NCBI GenBank assembly: GCA_036504215.1
Contig: DASXVO010000002.1
Coordinates: 62,001-126,000, forward strand
Reading direction: 5' to 3'
Source: Vicinamibacterales bacterium
GTDB taxonomy: Bacteria > Acidobacteriota > Vicinamibacteria > Vicinamibacterales > Fen-181
Length of the DNA: 64,000 nt
Shown: piece after piece, positions 36,785 through 44,900 of the stretch
How positions within the stretch are numbered: position 1 is the stretch's first letter
How the letters are laid out: every line of letters begins with the position of its first letter
The notes under the pieces: generated by a model
What the model was told of the DNA's origin: nothing
What the model saw: only the letters and a program-made list of their open reading frames with translations
The model's database searches: none
Made by a program: the position numbers and the translations under genes

Positions 36785-37609
36785 TCACGGGGCTGTAAAC
36801 CGGCCCACGACCATCGTGACGTTGTCGCTGGCGCCGCGCTCGAGCGTCAGATCGAGGAGGCGCCGGCACGACTCCTCCGCCCTGCCGCCCGCGCCGAGGA
36901 TGTGCGTGATGTCGCTATCGGGCACGTGCTTGGTCAGGCCATCGGTGCACAGCAGGAGGACGTCATCGGCCTGTAGATCGACCAGCCCGACCGACGGCTC
37001 GATCTCGCTGCCGACCGCGCTCGTCAGGACGTCTTTCAGCATGTGCCGCCGCCCCGATTCCGGCGCCCGATCCTCCTTGATGACCCCCTGGTCCACGAGC
37101 TGCTCGTAGGCGGTCTGGTCGCGGGTGATCTGGCGGAGTTGCCCGTCGCGGAGATAGTAGGCGCGGCTGTCCCCGACATGGACCACGTAAGCGCGCGGCC
37201 ACATCAGCGCCGCCATCGTCAGCGTCGTGGCCGGATTGCGCCCTTCGGAAGCGAGCCGCTGGCGGACCTGCTGGTGCGCTCGCTCGACGGCTGCCTGGAG
37301 CTGGGCGAGGAATTCGTGCTCCGTGTCCACGTCGAAGTCGTAGCAGCAGCCGACCGTCTCGCCGATGTGCTTCGCGAGCGCCTCCACCGCCGTGCCGCTG
37401 GCCTGCTTCCCCCCGGCGGCGCCGCCCACACCGTCGGCGACGACGAGCAGGTGCGCAGACGAGTCGTGAAGACTCGCGAACGCTCTCAGATCCTCGAGGC
37501 TCGTCTGTTGCACGCGCATCGATCGGTGCAGCGACGCGACGAAGAACTGGTCTTCGTTCTGCGCACGCACCTTCCCCCGGTGCGTGGTTCCGAAGATGTC
37601 GATGATCAC
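36785..37609 (-). CDS. PP2C-type serine/threonine protein phosphatase
   Basis: A 274-residue phosphatase. All PP2C metal-site motifs are present: RAQNEDQF (16-23), VVADGVGGAAGG, VHVGDSRAYYL, LLCTDGLTKH and GASDNVTMVV. It is soluble. The start lies 4 bases after the stop of the Ras-like GTPase gene and the end is 55 bases before the coiled-coil gene. No Ser/Thr kinase is in the window, so the phospho-substrate is unknown; the coiled-coil protein or the membrane protein are candidates by position. Confidence 0.94.
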   Translation of the reverse strand: MIIDIFGTTHRGKVRAQNEDQFFVASLHRSMRVQQTSLEDLRAFASLHDSSAHLLVVADGVGGAAGGKQASGTAVEALAKHIGETVGCCYDFDVDTEHEFLAQLQAAVERAHQQVRQRLASEGRNPATTLTMAALMWPRAYVVHVGDSRAYYLRDGQLRQITRDQTAYEQLVDQGVIKEDRAPESGRRHMLKDVLTSAVGSEIEPSVGLVDLQADDVLLLCTDGLTKHVPDSDITHILGAGGRAEESCRRLLDLTLERGASDNVTMVVGRFTAP

Positions 37610-37613
37610 CCAG

Positions 37614-38111
37614 TCAACCTCTCAGCATCTGGCCAGCGAGCCAGAGAAACGCCTCGTTGACCCCGACACCTGTTTTGGCGCTCGTCTTCAGGACGAGGCG
37701 CCGCTCGCCGTAGAAAGCGGAGAGTTCGCCGTCGCCGATCTGCCACTGGGCCTCCAGGTCGGCCTTGTTGACGGCGATCACCACGGGCACGGCGCCCACG
37801 CACTGCTCGACCAGCGTTTGCAGGCTCGACTGCTCCGCCAGCGTCTCCCGCCGCGTCCCGTCGACGACGAAGAAGATCCCCGAGGAACCGCGCAGATAGC
37901 TGGCCTGGACGTTCTGGAACTTGTCCTGTCCGGCGAGATCCCAGAGCAGGAGGTTCACCTGGTCGCCGCCGACCGCGACCTCCTTGCGATCGACCTTCAC
38001 ACCGACGGTCGAGTGGTACTTCTCCGAGAATTTCGAGTGGACGAACTGCTGCACGAGGCTGGTCTTGCCGGTTCCGAAGACGCCGACCATGCAGACCTTC
38101 TTCTGGATCAC
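37614..38111 (-). CDS. Ras-like small GTPase (Rab/Rup-type, prokaryotic)
   Basis: A 165-residue small GTPase. The P-loop is GVFGTGKTSL (10-19), a switch I threonine lies in YHSTVGVKV, switch II is WDLAGQDKF (DxxGQ), the base-recognition motif is NKADL, and SAK is in KTSAKTGVGV. This is a full Ras-superfamily set, with an Ala before GQ as in Ras. The GTG start at 38111 is chosen because GGAGAGG lies just upstream and the P-loop then falls at residue 10; an ATG 36 bases earlier is possible. It heads the cassette with PP2C, coiled-coil and OmpA/longin-like proteins. No separate exchange factor or MglB is visible. Confidence 0.92.
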   Translation of the reverse strand: MIQKKVCMVGVFGTGKTSLVQQFVHSKFSEKYHSTVGVKVDRKEVAVGGDQVNLLLWDLAGQDKFQNVQASYLRGSSGIFFVVDGTRRETLAEQSSLQTLVEQCVGAVPVVIAVNKADLEAQWQIGDGELSAFYGERRLVLKTSAKTGVGVNEAFLWLAGQMLRG

Positions 38112-38157
38112 GGCCCTCTCCACTTGTGTGTGGGCGTATCTTAGCACTGCTGGGTCG

Positions 38158-38191
38158 GAGGTGATCCAGAGGCGGAAAATCGCATCACCTC
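38158..38191. terminator. 8-bp inverted repeat between MFS and GTPase genes
   Basis: GAGGTGAT (38158-38165) and ATCACCTC (38184-38191) pair perfectly. The element lies 88 bases beyond the MFS stop and 47 bases before the GTPase start on the same strand. It could end MFS transcription or be an operator for the cassette; the long loop (18 bases) slightly favours the operator reading. Confidence 0.45.
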
Positions 38192-38278
38192 TCGATTCTC
38201 ACTTCTCGGGTCCCACTCCTGGTTCCAGAAACACCGTGGGCTGGCGAAGCGAGTTCGGCGGTTTGAGGCGACGCTTCG

Positions 38279-39619
38279 CTAGATCGCCCTGAGCTTCTTG
38301 TAGGTGGCGAGGACGAACAGCGCGGCGATCGTCATGGCAAAGCCGTCGATCGCCAGCACCGTCGGTGCCGAGGTGAGGTTGGCGAGATAGCCGGCGGTCA
38401 GGCTGCCGAGAGGCATGCCGCCGCGGAAGGCCACCATGTAGATGCTCATCACGCGGCCGCGCATCTCGTTGGGAACGACGAGTTGCACCAGCGAGTTGGC
38501 GAGCGAGAAGACCATGATCTGCCCGGCGCCCGCGAGGAAGAGCAGGCCGTAGCTGAGCGCCGGCACGCGCGAGAACGAGAACGCGGCAATGATCAGGCCC
38601 AGCGCCACCTGGACGACGAGCGCCGTCGTCCCCATCCGCGAAAAGCGTCCGAGCCACGCGACGACGAGCGCGCCCGCCACCGCCCCTGCGCCCTGGAACG
38701 CCATCATCTGACTGTATTCACCGACGCCCAGGTGGAAGACCTTCTGGACGAAGACCGGCAACAGCGTCATCACCGGCATCCCGAGGAACGTCGTCACGAA
38801 CGCGACCAGCGTGAGGCCGAGCAGCGGACCCTCGTGGCGGACGTACGAGAAGCCGCCCCGGAGCTGTTGCAGCATCGGTTGCGGCGGCAGTGCCGCCCGT
38901 TCGGGGATGTTCAGCATCAGCAGCGAGATGATGACAGCCACGAACGAGAGACCGTTCACCGCGAAACAGAAGACGGTGCCGAGTGTGGCGAGCGCGAGGC
39001 CGGCGAGCAGCGGTCCGATGATGCGCGCCAGGTTGAACTGGATGGAGTTCAGCGCAATCGCGTTCGGCAGGTCCTTCTTCTCGATGAGCGACGGGACGAG
39101 CGACTGGTACGCCGGACCTCCGAACGCCTGCGCGCAGCCGTTCATGAACGAGAGCGAGAGGACGTACCAGACCGACAGCGAGATCGCACGTCCGGCGCCG
39201 TCCGACGCGGGGTGCACGACCTGCAGGTAGACGAGCGCGGCCAGCGTGAACGCCGACGTCATCTGGATGTACTGCGAGGTGAGCAACACGCGTCGCCGGT
39301 CGCGGCGGTCGGCTACCACGCCACCGATCAACGTGAAGAGCATGATCGGCAGCTGTCCCAGGAACGCGTCGAGCCCCAGGTAGAACGCCGACCCGGTGAT
39401 CGTCAGCACGAGCCAGTTCTGCGCGACGTTCTGCATCCACGTGCCGATGCTCGACGTGCACGCGCCCAGCCAGAGATTGCGGAAGTCTCGGTAGGTGAAG
39501 GCGGCAGCCAGGCGTCGCAGAGCGGGGGTGGTGGGCTGGGCCAGCGCCGGCCCACCGGCTGGAGCGTCGGCGTCGGGAGGTACGGGCAGAGGTCCGGCGG
39601 CGCCGGTGGTTTCAGCCAT
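38279..39619 (-). CDS. MFS transporter (EntS/DHA3-like)
   Basis: A 446-residue protein with about 12 membrane helices. The N-terminal 40 residues are Pro/Ala-rich, followed by FTYRDFRNLWLGACTSSIGTWMQ, typical of the MFS_3/EntS group, and loop motif GGVVADRRDRRRVL between helices 2 and 3. This group exports siderophores, macrolides or other small molecules; the substrate here is unknown. It is divergent from imuA by 100 bp. An ATG 6 bases further upstream is an equally possible start. Confidence 0.92.
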   Translation of the reverse strand: MAETTGAAGPLPVPPDADAPAGGPALAQPTTPALRRLAAAFTYRDFRNLWLGACTSSIGTWMQNVAQNWLVLTITGSAFYLGLDAFLGQLPIMLFTLIGGVVADRRDRRRVLLTSQYIQMTSAFTLAALVYLQVVHPASDGAGRAISLSVWYVLSLSFMNGCAQAFGGPAYQSLVPSLIEKKDLPNAIALNSIQFNLARIIGPLLAGLALATLGTVFCFAVNGLSFVAVIISLLMLNIPERAALPPQPMLQQLRGGFSYVRHEGPLLGLTLVAFVTTFLGMPVMTLLPVFVQKVFHLGVGEYSQMMAFQGAGAVAGALVVAWLGRFSRMGTTALVVQVALGLIIAAFSFSRVPALSYGLLFLAGAGQIMVFSLANSLVQLVVPNEMRGRVMSIYMVAFRGGMPLGSLTAGYLANLTSAPTVLAIDGFAMTIAALFVLATYKKLRAI

Positions 39620-39657
39620 GAGCACGAAAGGCGACGAGCCATGGTAGCACGCAGGGC

Positions 39658-39686
39658 TTGCTTTCGGTTCGAGCTTTCGCTATTCT
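39658..39686 (+). promoter_or_regulatory. Promoter of the imuA-imuB-dnaE2 operon
   Basis: TTGCTT (39658-39663) and TATTCT (39681-39686) are separated by the optimal 17 bases. The -10 lies inside the left arm of a 36-bp near-palindrome. The expected transcription start, near 39693, is 27 bases before the imuA ATG and leaves room for the GAGGA ribosome site. Confidence 0.6.
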
Positions 39687-39710
39687 TTCTCTAGAGAAGA
39701 AAAAGCGAAA
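39675..39710. promoter_or_regulatory. 36-bp near-palindrome, candidate SOS (LexA-like) operator
   Basis: The arms match at 15 of 18 positions around the centre CTCTAGAG (39689-39696), from TTTCGCT at the left end to AGCGAAA at the right end. It overlaps the -10 and probable start site of the mutasome operon, the place where a repressor would block transcription. imuABC operons are LexA-controlled in many phyla, but this sequence is not one of the LexA boxes I know, so the regulator is inferred. Confidence 0.6.
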
Positions 39711-39719
39711 TGAGGACCG

Positions 39720-40475
39720 ATGGCCACTAGCGCATTGGCGCGCACCGACCTCGAAGCCATCCTGCGGGCGCGGAAATTGGACCGGACGGTCGCACGACCG
39801 GATGCCACACCCGACAGCCAGCAAATACTGCCGACAGGCATGGCCGCGCTCGACGCCCGCCTCGGCGGAGGGTTGCCTCGCGGGCAAGTGTCGGAACTGA
39901 CTGGTGTCCGTTCCTCGGGGCGCACCAGCCTGATGTCCGCCATGCTGGCGGCGGCCACACACCGCAGTGAACTGGTGGCACTGGTCGATCCGCTCGACAT
40001 GTTCGATCCCGAATCGGCGGCGTCGTGCGGCGTGCTCCTCGATCGGGTGCTCTGGCTCAGAGGAGACGCCTCCAGCCGCGGCCCTGAACGGACACGGGCG
40101 CAGCCGGTGTACGAGCGCGCGCTCGACCGCGGCGTGAAGGCGCTCAATCTCGTGCTGCAGGCCGGAGGCTTCGACCTCGTCGTCTTCGACATGGCGGACG
40201 TTCCGGCGGACGCCATCCGTCGCCTGCCGTTCACGACGTGGTTCCGCCTGCAGCGCGTCGTCGAAGGCAGCCGCACCGCCTGTCTGGTCATCGCCCCGGT
40301 GCCGACGACGAGAAGTGCGGATGGCGTCAGCATCCAGCTTTCGCATGGTGAGCGTCGCCGCGACGCCACCCGCGAGTGGAACGAGCGGCTGTTCCTCGGG
40401 TTCGAACTTTCCGCCCGCATCGTCCGCGCCTGCGAACCGGAAGAGGCGGCGGTCGATCTGCGATTCAGGGCATAG
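39720..40475 (+). CDS. imuA: ImuA, RecA-like mutasome accessory protein
   Basis: A 251-residue RecA-fold protein. LPTGMAALDARLGGGLPRGQVSEL (in part) is the usual ImuA/SulA-like entry to the fold, and the P-loop position reads GVRSSGRTSL (about 62-71), with Arg where Walker A has Lys. VFDMADV is the Walker B-like strand. GAGGA precedes the ATG. ImuA works with ImuB and DnaE2 (ImuC) in error-prone lesion bypass after DNA damage. It is first in a three-gene operon behind a likely damage-inducible promoter. Confidence 0.88.
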   Translation: MATSALARTDLEAILRARKLDRTVARPDATPDSQQILPTGMAALDARLGGGLPRGQVSELTGVRSSGRTSLMSAMLAAATHRSELVALVDPLDMFDPESAASCGVLLDRVLWLRGDASSRGPERTRAQPVYERALDRGVKALNLVLQAGGFDLVVFDMADVPADAIRRLPFTTWFRLQRVVEGSRTACLVIAPVPTTRSADGVSIQLSHGERRRDATREWNERLFLGFELSARIVRACEPEEAAVDLRFRA

Positions 40476-40505
40476 CAGCCCATAGACGGGCTGATAGAGG
40501 GCGTG

Positions 40506-41927
40506 ATGTTTGCGTGCCTGTTCCTGCCGCCATTCTGCGCGAGCCTGCTCGAACCCACGCCGGATCCCGGCGTGGTCGAAATGATTGCCCGCGAGTTCTC
40601 GCCGCGCGTCGAGGTGCATCGCCCGGGTCTCGTCACGCTCGATATCGACGGCCTGGGTCGCCTGCTCGGTGCGCCCGCGCAGATAGGCCAGGAACTGCGC
40701 CGGACGGCGGCTGACCGCGCCAGTCACCCGCACATCGCGATTGCCGCCACGCGCACGGCAGCCCTGCTGCTGGCGCTCGGCCGTGCCGGCGTCGCGGTCA
40801 TTCCCGCGGGCGGCGAGCGGCGCGTCCTGGCGCCGCTGCCGCTCGGCGTGTTGCGGCAGTATCCACTGGAGCGTGGTACGCAGGAGCGGCTCGCCACCGT
40901 CCTCGATCTCCTGCGGAGATGGGGATTGAAGACGCTGGGCGAACTGGCGTCGTTGCCCGGGCCGGCGTTGTCCGAGCGGCTGGGGCAGGGCGGCATGATC
41001 TGGCAGCGCCTGGCGCGTGGCGAGGAACTCGAACCGCTCGTCGCGAGCGAGCCGGAGGCGCCGATCGAGGAGACGGTGGAACTCGAGTGGCCGGTCGAAG
41101 GTCTCGAGCCGTTGGCCTTCGTGCTCGCGCGGCTGTTCGAGCCGCTTTGCGAGCGCCTGGCCGTGCTCGACCAGGCGGCCGTTGTCCTGCACGCGACCTT
41201 CCGTCTGGCGTCGCGCGAGACGACGGCGCGCGTGCTGCAACTTCCGGCGCCGATGCGCGATCCGAAGGTGCTGCGGACGCTGATCCTGCTGCACCTGGAA
41301 GCGCAGCCGCTCGGGAGCGGCGTGGACCGCGTGACGATACGGGTCGAGACGGCTCCCGCGCGCGTCACGCAGTTCTCGCTGCTGTCGCGCGCGCTCCCGT
41401 TTCCCGAGAAGATGGCCACGCTGATCGCGCGGCTCTCGGCGTTGCTCGGCGACTCGCACGTCGGCTCTGCCGTCGTCGTCGATTCTCATCGCCCCGGTGC
41501 GTTTGCGATGACACCGTTCTCGGTGGCGGGATTGCCGAGACCATCGTCCGCGTGGCCGCCCGCGGTGTCGGGGCGGTCTGACGCCGAGGTGCCGCGCGTG
41601 GCGCTGCGCCGGTTCCGCCTGCCGGTGGCGGCGCGTGTGCAGGTGCACGAAGGCCGGCCCGTGCGCGTCTCGTCGGACCGGCGAGGTCTCGAAGGCGGGG
41701 TGGTGGACGAGGCCACCGGTCCGTGGCGGACCTCGGGCGAGTGGTGGAAGGTGGGTGCGGGCCGAGTCGAAGGAGCCTGCCCTGAGCGAGGCCATGGAGA
41801 CGGTGCGGGACGAGTCGAAGGGTGGAATCGTGACGAGTGGGACGTGGCGCTCGGCGATGGAGCCGTCTACCGCATCTACCGCGATCGCGTGCGCGACCGC
41901 TGGTTCATCGACGGGGCGATCGACTAG
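40506..41927 (+). CDS. imuB: ImuB, Y-family-polymerase-like mutasome scaffold
   Basis: A 473-residue protein starting MFACLFLPP as ImuB proteins do; an in-frame GTG directly before the ATG is possible. The Y-family catalytic Asp of the first motif is missing, so it is not an active polymerase. VTQFSLLSR (about 302-310) could be a beta-clamp-binding motif. The C-terminus has EWDVALGDGAVYRIYRD, conserved in ImuB. Residues about 417-439 are an in-frame repeat-derived insert (GAGRVEG twice). ImuB bridges clamp, ImuA and DnaE2. The next gene starts 10 bases after the stop. Confidence 0.92.
   Translation: MFACLFLPPFCASLLEPTPDPGVVEMIAREFSPRVEVHRPGLVTLDIDGLGRLLGAPAQIGQELRRTAADRASHPHIAIAATRTAALLLALGRAGVAVIPAGGERRVLAPLPLGVLRQYPLERGTQERLATVLDLLRRWGLKTLGELASLPGPALSERLGQGGMIWQRLARGEELEPLVASEPEAPIEETVELEWPVEGLEPLAFVLARLFEPLCERLAVLDQAAVVLHATFRLASRETTARVLQLPAPMRDPKVLRTLILLHLEAQPLGSGVDRVTIRVETAPARVTQFSLLSRALPFPEKMATLIARLSALLGDSHVGSAVVVDSHRPGAFAMTPFSVAGLPRPSSAWPPAVSGRSDAEVPRVALRRFRLPVAARVQVHEGRPVRVSSDRRGLEGGVVDEATGPWRTSGEWWKVGAGRVEGACPERGHGDGAGRVEGWNRDEWDVALGDGAVYRIYRDRVRDRWFIDGAID
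41754..41822 (+). repeat. In-frame repeat insertion within imuB
   Basis: A 21-bp sequence, GGTGCGGGCCGAGTCGAAGG plus one base, at 41754-41774 recurs with 19 of 21 bases identical at 41802-41822, 48 bases (16 codons) later. Between them lies GGAGCCTGCCCTGAGCGAGG, the core of a dispersed GTCGAAGG...CCTGAGCGAG element that I know from intergenic regions of many bacteria. The frame is kept and the segment adds GAGRVEG...GAGRVEG to the protein in a non-conserved linker. Confidence 0.7.
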
Positions 41928-41937
41928 GGGTTGGGGA

Positions 41938-44900
41938 GTGTACATCGAACTGCATTGCCGCTCCGCGTTCAGCTTTCTCGAGGCCGCCTCGCTGCCCGAG
42001 GCGCTCGTCGACCGGGCGGCGGAGCTTGGCTATCCCGCGCTGGCGCTCGTCGACCGCGACGGCGTCTACGGCGCGCCGCGCTTTCACAAGGCCGCGGCGG
42101 CCGCCGGCATCCGGCCGATCACTGGGGCGGAACTGACCATCAGCAGCGATCAGTTGTCAGGTTCCCACCATCCACTCGCCACCAGCTTCCGTCTGCCCGT
42201 TCTCGTCGAATCCGCCGCCGGCTACCAGAACCTCTGCCGCCTGGTAACGCGGATGAAGCTGCGATCGCCGAAAGGGGAGGGGGCGCTGTCGCTCGAAGAG
42301 TTCGAGGGGCAGACGGCCGGCCTGGTGGCGCTCGTCGGACGTGAGGCGCTCTGCGGCGGGCGACATGGCGTCGGCGGCCTGGTCGATCGCCTCGTGCGCC
42401 TGTTCGGCCGGTCGCAGGTGTACATCGAGATGCAGCGGCATTTGATCAGGGACGAGGAGGCCGACAACCAGGCGTTGCTCGCGCTGGCTTCCGCGTTTCA
42501 CGTGCCGGTGGTCGCCAGCAACGGCGTCCGGTTCGCGACGCCCGCGGATCGCCCGCTCCACGACGTCCTTACCTGCATCCGCCACAAGACGACGCTGGCG
42601 GCGGCGGGGCGGAAGCTGGCGTTCAACGCCGAACGATTCCTGAAGCCGCGCGAACAGATGGCCGCGCTGTTCCACGACGTGCCGGACGCGATGAAGAACA
42701 CCGAGGCGCTGGCCGATCGCCTCCGCTACACCATGGCGGACCTCGGGTACCGCTTCCCGGAATATCCCGTGCCGGTCGGCGAGACGATGGCGTCGTTCCT
42801 GCGGAAGATGACGGAAGTCGGCGCGCGGGAGCGGTACCGGCCGTATCACGACAAGGCGCGCGCGCAGATCGCCCGCGAGCTGGCGCTCATCGAGAAGCTG
42901 AACCTCGCCGGCTACTTCCTGATTGTCTGGGACATCGTGAACTTCTGCCGGCAGCAGGGGATTCTCGTCCAGGGCCGGGGCTCGGCCGCCAACAGCGCTG
43001 TCTGTTACAGTCTCGGCATCACGGCTGTCGATCCGGTCGGGATGGATCTGCTGTTCGAGCGGTTCCTCTCGGAGGAGCGCGGCGAGTGGCCGGACATCGA
43101 CCTCGATCTCCCGAGCGGCGACCGCCGCGAGCGCGTCATCCAGCACGTCTACGAGAAGTACGGCGAGCACGGTGCGGCGATGACGGCCAACGTCATCACG
43201 TACCGCGGGCGGAGTGCCGCACGCGAGGTGGGGAAGGCCATCGGCATCGAACCGGCGCAGGTCGACCAGCTCGCAAAGGTGATGCACAATTTCGAGTTCA
43301 AGGACGCAGGCGAGACGCTCGCGAAGCATCTCGACGCGATTGGCCTCGATGCCGGCGAACCGCGCCTGCGGCTCTTCTCCGAACTCTGGCAGGCCGTCCA
43401 GGATCTGCCGCGCCACCTGGGCCAGCACTCCGGCGGCATGGTGATCTGCCAGGGGCGTCTCGACAGCGTCGTGCCGCTCGAGAACGCCAGCATGCCCGGG
43501 CGAGTGGTCGTTCAGTGGGACAAAGACGACTGCGCCGACATGGGGATCGTGAAGATCGATCTCCTCGGTCTCGGCATGATGGCGGCCCTGCAGGATTCCT
43601 TCGAGCTCGTCAACAGTCGTCGTCCCCACGCCACGGCACCGCTGGGCCTCTGGAACCTGCCGCAGGACGACCCGGAGGTGTACCGCATGCTGCAGGCCGC
43701 GGACACGATGGGCGTGTTCCAGGTCGAGTCGCGCGCGCAGATGGCGACGTTGCCCCGCCTCAAGCCGGCACGCTTCTACGACATCGTCGTCGAGGTGGCG
43801 CTCATCAGGCCGGGGCCGATCGTCGGGCAGATGGTGCATCCCTATCTGAACCGGCGTGCGGGGCGCGAGCCGGTCGAATATCCGCACCCGTCGCTCGAAC
43901 CGATCCTCGCGCGCACGCTGGGCGTGCCGCTGTTCCAGGAGCAGTTGCTGCGCATCGCGATGGTGGCGGCCGGATTCAGTGGCGGCCAGGCCGAGGAACT
44001 GCGCCGCGCGCTCGGGTTCAAGCGGTCCGAGCAGCGGATGAAGAAGATCGGGGTGCAGCTTCGCGAGGGGATGGCACGGCAGGGGATTACCGGCAAGCCG
44101 GCCGAGGACATCATCTTGTCGATTTCGTCGTTCGCGCTGTACGGCTTTCCCGAGTCGCACTCGGCCAGCTTCGCGCTCCTCGTCTATGCGAGCACGTACC
44201 TCAAGGCGCATTTCCCCTCGGCGTTCTACGCCGCGCTGCTCAACAACCAGCCGATGGGATTCTACCATCCCGCCACGCTGGTGAAGGATGCGCAGCGGCA
44301 CGGCGTGCGGTTCGCGCCCGTGGATGTGCAGCAGTCCGACTGGTCCTGCACGGTCGAGGTCGATGGCGCCGTACGGCTGGGGCTGAGGTACGTCAGTGGA
44401 TTGAGAGAACACGTGGGACGCGCCATCGCGGGCACCGAGGTCCGCGGTCACCACGTCCCGAGTGGCACGGGCGTCCCGCATCCGGACAGGCGAGACGCCT
44501 GTCCCACTCCGATCCCGAGTGGCACGGGCGTCCCGCCCGTGGATCTGCGGTGTCCCAAGTGCCGCTGCGACGATCAGTCGATGCTGGAGGTGACGCCGCA
44601 GGGGCGACACCTCACGGTGTTCTGCAACAACTGCGCGCACGACTGGATGTTGGAGGTGCCGCGGTTCCAGTCGGTGGACGATCTGGTCGCGCGGATCGGC
44701 ATCAGCCGCGAGGAACTGTCGGTGCTGGCCGAAATCGGCGCGCTTCACGCGTTGGGCCACAACCGACGCGAGGCGCTGTGGCAGGTCGAACGGGCGGTTC
44801 GGCCGGCGGGAGAGCTATTCGAGGGAGACGTCGCCCGGTCGGATGACGACCGCGAGGGAACGTGTCCTCTGCCCGGCATGTCGGCGATCGAGCGCGTGGT

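Noticed and set aside
38483-39694. A 403-codon plus-strand open frame opposite the MFS gene
   Set aside because: The product is almost entirely charged residues and would run through the imuA promoter and operator; the MFS protein on the other strand is clear.
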